A stretch of 64,000 bases of DNA from Rhodococcoides fascians A25f (GTDB taxonomy: Bacteria; Actinomycetota; Actinomycetes; Mycobacteriales; Mycobacteriaceae), in contig NZ_CP049744.1 in the NCBI RefSeq assembly GCF_000760935.2, positions 3,255,501 to 3,319,500 on the forward strand, written 5' to 3'. A model generated the notes under the pieces. It saw only the letters and a list, made by a program, of their open reading frames with translations, was not told where the DNA came from and did no database searches. Positions 54,118 to 62,668 of this stretch are shown here, in pieces; position 1 is the stretch's first letter; each line of letters starts with the position of its first letter. Made by a program: the position numbers and the translations under genes.

Positions 54118-55158
54118 GTGACTACCTGGGTGCCCGACGTCCTCGGCGACGGCTACGAACAGACGACCATTCCACTCGGTGACGATCCGGACGGAGAGGG
54201 GCAGGTCGAGGCCACACTGGTGCGGTATCAACCGTCCGGTGCATCGAACTTCGACCGCGCGGTGATCTACGTTCACGGTTTCACCGACTACTTCTTCCAG
54301 CGACACATCGCCGAGCACTTCGCGGAGAAGGGATACGCGTTCTACGCCCTCGACCTGCGTAAGTGCGGGCGTTCGCGCCGCGAGGGCCAGACCGCGCATT
54401 TCGTGACCGATCTGGCGATGTACGACGCCGAGTTGAACGAAGCACTGAGCCTGGTACGCACCGAGCGCGCGGACGCCTCGGTCCTGCTGATCGCGCACTC
54501 CACGGGCGGCCTCGTTCTCCCGCTGTGGCTGAACCGCCTCAACCGTCAGGAAGGCGGGTCGGCCGGATTGGGCTTGGCAGGAGTCGTCCTCAACAGCCCG
54601 TGGTTCGACCTGCAGGGCCCACCCGCCATTCGCAGTGTCGGCACCGCAGCGATCGACGTGATCGGCCGATTCCGGTCCAAGACGCAGGTCCCCGGTAGTG
54701 GGCTCGACACATACGGCTTGTCGCTCGCTGCGTCGGAGAACGGCGAATGGGACTACGACCTCGACTGGAAACCGCTCGCAGGCTTTCCCATCACCTTCGG
54801 GTGGATTCGCGCTGTCCGCCACGGACACGCCGAGCTGCACCGGGGCCTCGACATCGGCATTCCCTCGCTGATTCTTCGCTCGAAGGTGACGCACTTCTCC
54901 CGCCGTTACAGCTCGGCCGTCGACGTCGCGGATGCCGTTCTGGACGTTCGCCAGATCGCGCGATGGGCCGGCTGCCTGGGCGACCGTACGACGATCGTGC
55001 CCATCGAGGGAGCCCGCCACGACGTGTTTCTGTCCACCGAGGGCCCGCGGGTACGGGCATTCGAGGAAATGGACGAATGGCTCGAGTGGTTGCACCGAGG
55101 AGAGAGCACCGACCATGCGTCGGGCAAGGACCACAGCGAGAGCGGGCACATTTCATGA
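54118..55158 (+). CDS. alpha/beta hydrolase (Rv2854-like)
   Basis: A 346-residue hydrolase. The oxyanion strand [13 protein letters not shown] is near residues 50-62, and the nucleophile elbow is AHSTGG near 124-129 (Ser126 by this numbering), with Ala where Gly is usual. The catalytic His is in GARHDVF near 303. TACAGT at 54104-54109 lies eight bases before GTG 54118, without a Shine-Dalgarno sequence, so the message may be leaderless. It overlaps the mtr start by ATGA, as Rv2854 precedes mtr. Substrate unknown; a lipid ester or peptide is possible. Confidence 0.88.
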   Translation: MTTWVPDVLGDGYEQTTIPLGDDPDGEGQVEATLVRYQPSGASNFDRAVIYVHGFTDYFFQRHIAEHFAEKGYAFYALDLRKCGRSRREGQTAHFVTDLAMYDAELNEALSLVRTERADASVLLIAHSTGGLVLPLWLNRLNRQEGGSAGLGLAGVVLNSPWFDLQGPPAIRSVGTAAIDVIGRFRSKTQVPGSGLDTYGLSLAASENGEWDYDLDWKPLAGFPITFGWIRAVRHGHAELHRGLDIGIPSLILRSKVTHFSRRYSSAVDVADAVLDVRQIARWAGCLGDRTTIVPIEGARHDVFLSTEGPRVRAFEEMDEWLEWLHRGESTDHASGKDHSESGHIS

Positions 55159-56540
55159 CCGAGCATTTCGACATCGCGATCATCGGCTCCGGATCGGGAA
55201 ACTCGATCGCCGATTCGCGCTTCGACGACAAGAAGATCGCTCTGCTGGAGGAGAATTCCACGTTCGGTGGCACGTGTCTCAACGTCGGGTGCATCCCCAC
55301 CAAGATGTTCGTCTATGCAGCCGAAGTCGCTCGCACGGTGCGAGACTCGGCGAAGTACGGGGTCGACGCCCACGTCGACGCGGTGCGCTGGCCCGACATC
55401 GTCGACCGCGTCTTCGGACGGATCGACCCCATCTCCGAGGGCGGGAAGCGATACCGCGCCGAGGGCAGCCCCAACGTCACGTTGTTCGAGGGACACGCGA
55501 CGTTCGTCGGTCCCCGCACGATCGACACCGGCACCGGCACCGTCATCACCGCCGACCAGGTTGTCATAGCGGCCGGATCACGTCCGACGGTGCCACAGGC
55601 CATTGCCGATTCGGGTGTCGCCTATCACACCAACAGTGACGTGATGCGGCTGCCGGAGCTTCCCGAGCATCTGGTGATTCTCGGATCCGGTTACATCGCA
55701 GCAGAATTCGCGCACGTGTTCTCGGCCCTCGGTTCCAAGGTCTCGATCGTCGCCAGGAAGGACGGGCTGCTGCGCGCGCTCGACGCCGATATCTCCAAGC
55801 GCTTCACCGAACTGGCGCGCGCCAAGTGGGATGTCCATCTCGACGCCGGCGAGACCCGTGCTGTGACCGAGGGCACGCTGCACGGCGTCGAACTGGCCGA
55901 CGGCACCAAAGTCCTGGGCGACGCGTTCCTCGTGGCCGTGGGCCGGGAACCGAACGGAGACAGACTCGATCTGGGCACGGCCGGCATCGAGCTCGACGAC
56001 GAAGGCCGCATCGTGGTGGACGAATTCGGCCGCACCACGGCCGAGGGAGTGTTCGCACTCGGCGACGTCTCGTCCCCTTACCAGCTCAAGCATGTGGCCA
56101 ACCAGGAAGCTCGGGTCGTGCAGTACAACCTGCTGCAGGACGCGTGGCACGGCGACACCTCGGCACTGCGCGAGTACGACCATCGGTTCGTTCCTGCGGC
56201 GGTGTTCACAGATCCGCAGATCGCCGAGGTGGGCATGACCGAGGAACAAGCCCGCGACGCGGGGTTGGACATCACGGTCAAAGTGCAGAACTACGGCGAC
56301 GTCGCCTACGGCTGGGCGATGGAGGACAGCGAAGGCCTGTGCAAGATCATCGCCGAGAAAGGCACCGGCAAGATCCTCGGGGCCCACATCATCGGCGCAC
56401 AGGCCCCCACGGTGATCCAACCCCTCATTCAGGCCATGAGCTTCGGGTTGTCTGCCCAGGACATGGCTCGTGGTCAGTACTGGATTCACCCGGCACTGCC
56501 CGAGGTGGTCGAGAACGCTCTGTTGGGGCTCGACCTGTAG
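55155..56540 (+). CDS. mtr: mycothione reductase
   Basis: A 461-residue homodimeric FAD flavoprotein that reduces mycothione (oxidised mycothiol) with NADPH. FAD motif [10 protein letters not shown] near residues 11-20, redox-active Cys pair in [13 protein letters not shown] near 38-50, NAD-binding [17 protein letters not shown] near 178, and the catalytic His-Glu in [11 protein letters not shown] near the C-terminus are all seen. GRID of a mycothiol-specific enzyme follows from its place after the Rv2854-type hydrolase. Mycothiol marks actinobacteria. Confidence 0.97.
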   Translation: MTEHFDIAIIGSGSGNSIADSRFDDKKIALLEENSTFGGTCLNVGCIPTKMFVYAAEVARTVRDSAKYGVDAHVDAVRWPDIVDRVFGRIDPISEGGKRYRAEGSPNVTLFEGHATFVGPRTIDTGTGTVITADQVVIAAGSRPTVPQAIADSGVAYHTNSDVMRLPELPEHLVILGSGYIAAEFAHVFSALGSKVSIVARKDGLLRALDADISKRFTELARAKWDVHLDAGETRAVTEGTLHGVELADGTKVLGDAFLVAVGREPNGDRLDLGTAGIELDDEGRIVVDEFGRTTAEGVFALGDVSSPYQLKHVANQEARVVQYNLLQDAWHGDTSALREYDHRFVPAAVFTDPQIAEVGMTEEQARDAGLDITVKVQNYGDVAYGWAMEDSEGLCKIIAEKGTGKILGAHIIGAQAPTVIQPLIQAMSFGLSAQDMARGQYWIHPALPEVVENALLGLDL

Positions 56541-56546
56541 CTCTGA

Positions 56547-57113
56547 TCACCAGGGGCTGGTGCGGAGCACGATCTCGGTAGCCAGCTCGGCCGATGCGTC
56601 GGCGGGGATGTTCCGGGCCCCGTCGAGCTGAACCACTCGGAAATCCGAGTAGACGAACCGGCCGCTCGCGTCGGCGGATGCGCGACCCAACGAGGACCCG
56701 ACGACCAATGTCGTCGGTAGCTCGACCGGAGGGCAATCCGCCGCGCGGACGGTGCCCTGCTCGTCCGCGATTGCGGGGTGGCAACGGTTCACCGCGATCA
56801 GGCTGGCGAACCGTCCGAAGGTTTTCGCGGCCAGCGTCCACGCAGGTTCTGCGCCCGCGCTGCTGCCGACGAGGTGCACCCACGAGAGCTTCAGCTCGTC
56901 GAGAACAGCCAGGATCGCGTCGTCGGTGACGCCGTCGATGCTTTCCAGCGCAACGGTTTTCAGATCCGAGTTGTGCAGCCGTTCACTGACTGCGTCGTAC
57001 ACATCCACCGGATCACCTGCGTCGGGAAGCAACAGGACAGCGTGCCGGCTGTCGGGGCCCGCCACTCGCACCGAACATTGCCCGCCCGCAGCACTCACAT
57101 GCGTGAACTCCAT
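56547..57113 (-). CDS. small alpha/beta hydrolase-fold protein
   Basis: A 188-residue protein. HAVLLLPDAGDPVDVYDAV near residues 24-42 resembles the early strand and oxyanion loop, and HLVGSSAGAEPAW near 79-91 is a GxSxG nucleophile elbow (GSSAG). A catalytic Asp and His are not clear; the fold seems short, so it may be a degenerate or non-catalytic member. It converges on mtr with a six-base gap. Function unknown. Confidence 0.75.
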   Translation of the reverse strand: MEFTHVSAAGGQCSVRVAGPDSRHAVLLLPDAGDPVDVYDAVSERLHNSDLKTVALESIDGVTDDAILAVLDELKLSWVHLVGSSAGAEPAWTLAAKTFGRFASLIAVNRCHPAIADEQGTVRAADCPPVELPTTLVVGSSLGRASADASGRFVYSDFRVVQLDGARNIPADASAELATEIVLRTSPW

Positions 57114-57133
57114 GACGACGACGGTACTGCCTC

Positions 57134-57183
57134 TTGCGCATGCTCCGCATCGGTTCTATGGTTAGTTACATGAGTAATGAACC
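57134..57183 (+). promoter_or_regulatory. promoter and operator of the GntR/ABC operon
   Basis: TTGCGC at 57134-57139 and TATGGT at 57157-57162 are 17 bases apart. Overlapping the downstream side of the -10 is an imperfect 24-base palindrome (57160-57183): GGTTAGTTAC, four bases, then GTAATGAACC, matching at eight of ten paired positions. The layout suits repression by the YtrA-type regulator encoded just downstream. Confidence 0.55.
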
Positions 57184-57222
57184 AGTGAGGCAAGCAACCT
57201 CCACGCACCGGCGGCGGTTCTG

Positions 57223-57582
57223 ATGGACGAGGGCAGGCCGATCTTCTTGCAGATCGCCGAGCTCGTCGAGAACTCCATCATCGACGGATCGTTGGCCGAG
57301 GAAGAGCAGGTCCCTTCGACGAACGAGCTCGCCGCGTTCCATCGAATCAATCCGGCAACCGCGGGCAAGGGGCTCGCCAAACTCGTCGCCGACGGCGTCG
57401 TCTACAAGAAGCGAGGAATCGGCATGTTCGTCACCACAGGGGCTCGGGACGCTCTTCGATTCCGCCGCCGCGACCTCTTCGCCCGTCAGTACATCGATCC
57501 GTTGGTCACCGAGGCACGCAAGCTCGGGATGACCGTCGACGAACTCAAGACCATGCTCGACAACTGGGAGGCAGCACGATGA
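57223..57582 (+). CDS. GntR-family regulator, YtrA subfamily
   Basis: A 119-residue regulator consisting of a winged helix (RPIFLQIAELVENSIIDGSLAEEEQVPSTNELAAFHRINPATAGKGLAKLV, about residues 5-55; cited by region) and a short C-terminal helical tail typical of the YtrA group. It is the first gene of an operon with an ATPase and a membrane protein, the usual YtrA layout. YtrA proteins repress ABC operons induced by cell-wall-acting antibiotics. Its stop overlaps the ATPase start by ATGA. Confidence 0.9.
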   Translation: MDEGRPIFLQIAELVENSIIDGSLAEEEQVPSTNELAAFHRINPATAGKGLAKLVADGVVYKKRGIGMFVTTGARDALRFRRRDLFARQYIDPLVTEARKLGMTVDELKTMLDNWEAAR

Positions 57583-58502
57583 GCGTCCACACTCTCGGCT
57601 CGATCGGCGAACCCGGCACCATCGCCGCGTCGGCCACTCACCTGACCAAGAAGTTCGGCACGTTCACCGCTGTCGACGATGTCAGTTTCGAGATCGAACA
57701 GAACAAGATCTACGGCTTTCTCGGCCGCAACGGCGCGGGCAAGACCACCGTCATGCAGATGATGACCGCGCAGATGCGCCAGAGCGCCGGCGAAGTGTCG
57801 GTACTCGGACAGCGGCCGTGGGAGAACCCACATGCCCTGAGTCACGTGTGCTTCGTCAAGGAAAGCCAGAAGTATCCGGACGATCTGAAGGTGAAGAACG
57901 CCATCTCGCAGGCATCCCACATTCTTCCGCACTGGGACGACGATTTCGCGGCCGAATTACTGCGGGACTTCGACCTGCCCCTCGGCCGCAAGATCAAGAA
58001 GCTCTCGCGAGGAATGACGTCGGCTCTCGGAATCGTCATCGGACTCGCGTCGCGTGCACCACTGACCTTTTTCGACGAGCCCTACTTGGGACTGGACGCG
58101 GTCTCGCGACACATGTTCTACGACAAATTGCTGGCCGACTACGCCGAGAATCCCAGGACAGTGATCCTGTCCACCCATTTGATCGACGAGGTCAGTGATC
58201 TGATCGAACACGTGATCCTCATCGACAAGGGAAGAATCGTGCTCGACGCCGACTCGGATGCGCTGCGCGAGGGCGCATTCGAGATCACCGGTCCCGCCAA
58301 GGCGGTCGACTCGTTCATCTCGGGACACAGAACTCTGCACCGAACCAGCCTCGGTGCCAGCGCGCGGGCGACGATCGACGGCCGACTCACCGACAGACAA
58401 AAATCGGACGGTGCCGCAGCGGGGCTCACTATCGAAGCAATTCCATTGCAGCAGTTGATCATCGAACGCACCAATGTCGCAATCGAGGAGGCAGCGTCAT
58501 GA
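57579..58502 (+). CDS. ABC transporter ATP-binding protein (YtrB type)
   Basis: A 307-residue ATPase. Walker A GRNGAGKTT is near residues 48-56; the signature is KKLSRGM near 144 in place of LSGGQ, as in the YtrB/BcrA-related group; Walker B TFFDEPYLGLD near 163; and STHLIDE near 192. A long C-terminal extension (about 215-307) ends in LIIERTNVAIEEAA. It is translationally coupled to both neighbours by four-base ATGA overlaps. Confidence 0.92.
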   Translation: MSVHTLGSIGEPGTIAASATHLTKKFGTFTAVDDVSFEIEQNKIYGFLGRNGAGKTTVMQMMTAQMRQSAGEVSVLGQRPWENPHALSHVCFVKESQKYPDDLKVKNAISQASHILPHWDDDFAAELLRDFDLPLGRKIKKLSRGMTSALGIVIGLASRAPLTFFDEPYLGLDAVSRHMFYDKLLADYAENPRTVILSTHLIDEVSDLIEHVILIDKGRIVLDADSDALREGAFEITGPAKAVDSFISGHRTLHRTSLGASARATIDGRLTDRQKSDGAAAGLTIEAIPLQQLIIERTNVAIEEAAS

Positions 58503-59194
58503 AACGAATACTGAACGTCGCTCGAATCCACAACACCTCCTGGGCAACCACATTCGCGTGGCCACTGGGAATTCTCGCGGTCGTCTTCGTGATCACGTAC
58601 GGCATCTTCCTCGTGGTTCCCGTGAACGAATCAGAGTTCACCTTCACCGGTGGAGTGTTTTCCGTGTACGGATTCGGGATCGCGTTCTATATCACCGCTA
58701 TCACACAATGCTTTCCGTACGCGCTCGGCCTGAGTGTCACGCGGCGCGAATTCCTCGGTGCCACAGCCCTCGTGGGCGTCACGCAATCGTTCGCGATCGG
58801 CACCATCGTGTACCTGTTGTCGGTAGTCGAGGCCGCGACGGGAGGCTTCGGGAAGAAGCTTCGCATGTTCGGCCTCGCCCGCTATGCGACCGACAACGAA
58901 GTTCTACAGTGGGCAACTCTGGTGACCGGATTGCTGTTGATCGGCGGGATCGGCGCATTCATCGGCGTCGTCTACCGGCGCTACCGCACCAATGGCCTGT
59001 TCACCCTCGGACTCGGTGCGCTCGTGCTCTTCGGCGGCGGCTCTGTACTCGTGACCTGGCAGAACTGGTGGCCCAACGTCGGAAGCTTCTTCACCGACAC
59101 CCCACGCATCCTGCTGCTCGTGATCATCCCCTTGATCATCACCGCGGTGCTGTCCGCAGCCAGCTGGGTCGGACTTCTCAAAGCAACTGCGTGA
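58499..59194 (+). CDS. ABC transporter membrane protein (YtrC/D-like)
   Basis: A 231-residue membrane protein with six hydrophobic helices (about 20-40, 52-78, 96-120, 138-160, 165-185 and 200-225). It has no N-terminal signal other than the first helix. It is the permease partner of the ATPase. The operon is regulator-ATPase-permease with no second permease, so the membrane part may be a homodimer. Its last 17 bases overlap convergent cobQ. What it moves is unknown; detergent or antibiotic sensing is the usual guess for this group. Confidence 0.85.
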   Translation: MKRILNVARIHNTSWATTFAWPLGILAVVFVITYGIFLVVPVNESEFTFTGGVFSVYGFGIAFYITAITQCFPYALGLSVTRREFLGATALVGVTQSFAIGTIVYLLSVVEAATGGFGKKLRMFGLARYATDNEVLQWATLVTGLLLIGGIGAFIGVVYRRYRTNGLFTLGLGALVLFGGGSVLVTWQNWWPNVGSFFTDTPRILLLVIIPLIITAVLSAASWVGLLKATA

Positions 59195-60713
59195 CAATCT
59201 TTTTCAACGCAGGATCGACGCCGTGCTCGATGAGATCGAGTACGGCGTCGACGTCGAGGTTGTCTTCCACCAGATCGGCCAGGAGGTCCAACTGCTGCTC
59301 CCGCAGTGCCGCGACCGACGTGGCAGGGGCCACCAGAAATCCCTCGCGACCCGACTTCGCCGCCACCCAGGCAAGGAAGGATCGTCTGAAATCGTCGGAC
59401 TCGAGAAGGCCGTGCCAGTGAGTTCCGACGACGCTGCCACGCACACTGCCCTCGCGAACACCCAACGCTGCAGTCAGCAGTGCATCGTCCCCGCTACGAA
59501 CAACTCGTCCGTGATGAATCTCGTACCCGGACAACGAACTCGAGTCGAACAGCACCGACCGACCCGACACCTGCGCGAGTACCTTGTCGGCTGCGAACTC
59601 GATATCGAGATCGAGCAGACCCAGCCCCTCGACCACACCGACACCCGACTCCACCGCGTCCGAGATGGTTCGACCGAGCATCTGGTAGCCGCCGCAGATA
59701 CCCAGAACCGGCCGACCCGCGGCGGCGCGCTCGGAAATGGCACGAGCAAGACCGCTGCGCCGCAACCACTCCAGATCCGACACGGTCGACTTGCTGCCGG
59801 GGACGACCACCAGATCCACATCGTCGAGCCGAGAGGGCTCGGTGACCCAGTGCACCGACACTCCGGGCTCGCACGCCAGCGCCTCGACATCGGTCGTATT
59901 GGAGATTCTCGGCAACCGCACCGCCGCCACCCGTACCCACTGGGATCCGACGGGAGGACGCGGCCTGCCCACCGGAGCATCGGCAACCGTACCGAGGGAA
60001 TCCTCCGCATCCATCCACAAACCGTCCGCGAACGGAACGACTCCGTACGTCGGCCGCCCCGTCAGTGCATGCAACTGATCGAGACCCGGTGCCAACAGCG
60101 CCGGATCACCGCGAAACTTGTTGATCACGAATCCCGCGACGAGCGCCTGATCTTCCGGAGACAGGACGGCAACGGTGCCGAAAAGATGGGCCAGCACTCC
60201 CCCGCGATCGATATCCCCCACCACGATCACCGGCAGCGATGCCGCCGTCGCCAACCCCATGTTGGCCAAGTCGGTGGCGCGCAGATTGATCTCGGCTGGC
60301 GAGCCCGCGCCCTCGCAGATCACCACATCGAATTCTGCACGCAGAGAGGCTAATTCGTCCGCCACCACGGCGCGCAGCGACTGCCGATGCTCGATGTAAT
60401 TGCTCGCACTCACCTGCGCCACGGCCCGACCCCGCACCACCAACTGCGAGGTCCGGTCGCTTCCTGGTTTGAGCAACACCGGATTGAAACGCACACTCGG
60501 CTCGAGGCCGCAGGCCGCCGCCTGCATCGCCTGCGCCCGCCCGATCTCGCCGCCGTCGAGCGTGACCACCGAATTGTTGGACATGTTCTGCGCCTTGAAC
60601 GGAGCCACCCGCACGCCCCGTCTCGCCAACATGCGACACAGACCGGCAACCAACACACTCTTGCCCGCATCCGACGTCGTCCCCGCAACCAGCAGGGCAC
60701 CTTTCAGACTCAC
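59178..60713 (-). CDS. cobQ: cobyric acid synthase
   Basis: A 511-residue glutamine amidotransferase that amidates side chains b, d, e and g of adenosylcobyrinate a,c-diamide. The P-loop domain has [18 protein letters not shown] near residues 10-27 and [10 protein letters not shown] near 38-47, the hallmark of CobQ. The C-terminal glutaminase has [11 protein letters not shown] near 340 with the nucleophile Cys. It is separate from the riboswitch operon, and no B12 leader is seen in the 34-base gap from map. It overlaps the convergent ABC permease by 17 bases. Confidence 0.95.
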   Translation of the reverse strand: MSLKGALLVAGTTSDAGKSVLVAGLCRMLARRGVRVAPFKAQNMSNNSVVTLDGGEIGRAQAMQAAACGLEPSVRFNPVLLKPGSDRTSQLVVRGRAVAQVSASNYIEHRQSLRAVVADELASLRAEFDVVICEGAGSPAEINLRATDLANMGLATAASLPVIVVGDIDRGGVLAHLFGTVAVLSPEDQALVAGFVINKFRGDPALLAPGLDQLHALTGRPTYGVVPFADGLWMDAEDSLGTVADAPVGRPRPPVGSQWVRVAAVRLPRISNTTDVEALACEPGVSVHWVTEPSRLDDVDLVVVPGSKSTVSDLEWLRRSGLARAISERAAAGRPVLGICGGYQMLGRTISDAVESGVGVVEGLGLLDLDIEFAADKVLAQVSGRSVLFDSSSLSGYEIHHGRVVRSGDDALLTAALGVREGSVRGSVVGTHWHGLLESDDFRRSFLAWVAAKSGREGFLVAPATSVAALREQQLDLLADLVEDNLDVDAVLDLIEHGVDPALKKIVTQLL

Positions 60714-60733
60714 GGCATTGGCTTTCTATTCAC

Positions 60734-60749
60734 TCCGCAGGCTCCGCTC
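60734..60749. repeat. dispersed repeat copy across the map stop codon
   Basis: TCCGCAGGCTCCGCTC matches the reverse complement of the GAGTGGAGCCTGCGGA core of the 51.8-kb tandem repeats with one change. The map stop codon (60748-60750) lies at its edge. Confidence 0.55.
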
Positions 60750-61623
60750 ACGGCAGAGTCAGAATCTCGCTGCCCGTCTCGGTGACCACAAGGGTGTGTT
60801 CGAACTGCGCGGTCCACTTCTTGTCGTGCGTGACCACCGTCCAGCCGTCGTCCCACATCTCGGCGTTGATGGTGCCCAGGTTGATCATCGGTTCGATCGT
60901 GAAGGTCATCCCGGGCTCGATGATGGTGTCCACCGACGGCTGGTCGTAGTGCAGAACGACGAGACCGTTGTGGAAGGTGGTACCGATGCCGTGTCCGGTG
61001 AAATCCTCGACCACTCCGTACCCGAACCGGTGCGCATACGACTCGATGACGCGGCCCACCACATTCAGTGCGCGACCCGGCTTGACCGCCTTGATGGCCC
61101 GCATGGTGGCCTCGTGTGTGCGCTCGACGAGCAGGCGGGCCTCCTCGGAGACGTTGCCGGCCAAAAACGTTGCGTTGGTATCGCCGTGTACTCCGTCGAT
61201 GTACGCGGTGACGTCGATGTTGACGATGTCGCCGTCCTCGATCACCGTCGAGTCGGGAATGCCGTGACAGATGACCTCGTTGAGCGAGGTGCAGCACGAC
61301 TTCGGAAAACCCTTGTAGCCCAACGTCGACGGGTATGCGCCGTGATCGATCATGTACTCGTGAGCGATTCGGTCGAGCTCGTCGGTCGTCACTCCCGGTG
61401 CCACCGCCCGGCCCGCTTCCTGTAGGGCCCTGGCCGCGATCTTCGATGCCATCCGCATCTTCTCGATGACCTCGGGAGTCTGCACCCACGGTTCGCTGCC
61501 TTCGGCGACAGTCGACTTCCACGCATACTCGGGCCGCTCGATCGACTTGGGCACCGCGAGGACGGGCGATACGACGCCTGGTACGAGTGGCTGACGGGGC
61601 TTGCTCTCGGCGGTCACAGACAT
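60748..61623 (-). CDS. map: methionine aminopeptidase, type I
   Basis: A 291-residue Co/Mn-dependent enzyme that removes the initiator Met. Metal ligands are visible in [20 protein letters not shown] (Asp pair, near residues 133-152), [14 protein letters not shown] (His, near 209), TIEPM (Glu, near 241) and QFEHT (Glu, near 276). An N-terminal extension of about 40 residues with Pro-rich PxxP-like sequence is typical of the actinobacterial MapB group (Rv2861c). It is upstream of cobQ on the same strand. Confidence 0.96.
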   Translation of the reverse strand: MSVTAESKPRQPLVPGVVSPVLAVPKSIERPEYAWKSTVAEGSEPWVQTPEVIEKMRMASKIAARALQEAGRAVAPGVTTDELDRIAHEYMIDHGAYPSTLGYKGFPKSCCTSLNEVICHGIPDSTVIEDGDIVNIDVTAYIDGVHGDTNATFLAGNVSEEARLLVERTHEATMRAIKAVKPGRALNVVGRVIESYAHRFGYGVVEDFTGHGIGTTFHNGLVVLHYDQPSVDTIIEPGMTFTIEPMINLGTINAEMWDDGWTVVTHDKKWTAQFEHTLVVTETGSEILTLP

Positions 61624-61772
61624 GTGCCCCAGAGTAGTCGGCCCCGTACCGACACTCCGCCCAGCGCAGGATGCCGGGCAACCGAATCATCGTTCTCTCG
61701 AGCGGATATGATCTGGGTCACGTTCAATGCTGACTGCCGACGCTGATTGCCGACTCGAAGAAGGGAAGCACC

Positions 61773-62645
61773 ATGGTTCATGCGAATCTGCTGCGCCCTC
61801 GTGACGGCGACGCCCTGCGCGCCGAACTACGCCAGGTGGCAGCATCGTCGAATGTGCCCGTCGTGTTCGGCGGCGAAGTCTCTTCGGAGACTCTGTATCT
61901 GAGCGAGTTCCAGGGCACCCGCACCCGCGGCCTCGACGGACTCGCCATCCCACCTCGGTCGGGCCTCGGTGGACGCGTCATGGAACAGCGCAGACCGGCA
62001 GCCGTGAGCGATTACGGATCGTCCATGTCGATCACCCATCACTTCGATCGACCGGTGCTCGGCGAAGGCCTCAAATCGATCCTCGCGATGCCTGTGGTGG
62101 TGGCGGGAGTCGCTCGGATAGTGATGTACGCCGCGGTACGCGAGCGGGGCCCGCTCGGCGATCGCGTCGGCGACATCATGACGGCAGCCGCGCGACGCCT
62201 CGGGCACGAGATCGCCGTTCGCGACGAGGTCGACCGCAGGGTTCGTCTACTGGCGACCACCCGTTCGATCGTCGATTCGGACCTGTCGCGGGCGGCCGAA
62301 CTGCGCAGCGTTCACGAGGAGCTGGCCGATCTCGCCCGCTCCGTGGGTGACGAGAAGACCCGGCGCAGACTCGACGCAGTCGCAGCGCGGGTGGCCGCGT
62401 CATTCGGCGAACAGGTGCCCCACGACCCACAGGTCCAGGAGATATCGCAGTCGTTGACGCCGCGTGAAATCGACGTGATCTCACAGGTTGCGTTGGGCTG
62501 CACCAACATCGAGGTTGCACAGCGCCTGTCGATCGGTGCCGAAACGGTCAAGTCGTACCTGCGGAGCGTGATGCGAAAAACCGAGTCGCACACCCGCTAC
62601 GAAGCCGTGGTGGCGTGCCGTCGGCTGGGCATCGTGACGTCCTGA
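61773..62645 (+). CDS. GAF-domain LuxR-family transcriptional regulator
   Basis: A 290-residue regulator. The N-terminal part (about 15-150) is a GAF-type sensor domain (LAIPPRSGLGGRVMEQRRPAAVSDY). The C-terminal LuxR helix-turn-helix is LTPREIDVISQVALGCTNIEVAQRLSIGAETVKSYL near residues 228-263. There is no receiver domain, so it is not a two-component regulator. ATG 61773 follows GAAGAAGGGAAGCACC. It lies alone between map and the penicillin-binding gene; the signal it senses is unknown. Confidence 0.88.
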   Translation: MVHANLLRPRDGDALRAELRQVAASSNVPVVFGGEVSSETLYLSEFQGTRTRGLDGLAIPPRSGLGGRVMEQRRPAAVSDYGSSMSITHHFDRPVLGEGLKSILAMPVVVAGVARIVMYAAVRERGPLGDRVGDIMTAAARRLGHEIAVRDEVDRRVRLLATTRSIVDSDLSRAAELRSVHEELADLARSVGDEKTRRRLDAVAARVAASFGEQVPHDPQVQEISQSLTPREIDVISQVALGCTNIEVAQRLSIGAETVKSYLRSVMRKTESHTRYEAVVACRRLGIVTS

Positions 62646-62668
62646 TCCGCCGCACCGGCTAATCGCTC

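Noticed and set aside
60714..60747. A second cobalamin riboswitch before cobQ
   Set aside because: Only 34 bases separate cobQ from map, too short for a riboswitch, and no B12 box is present.
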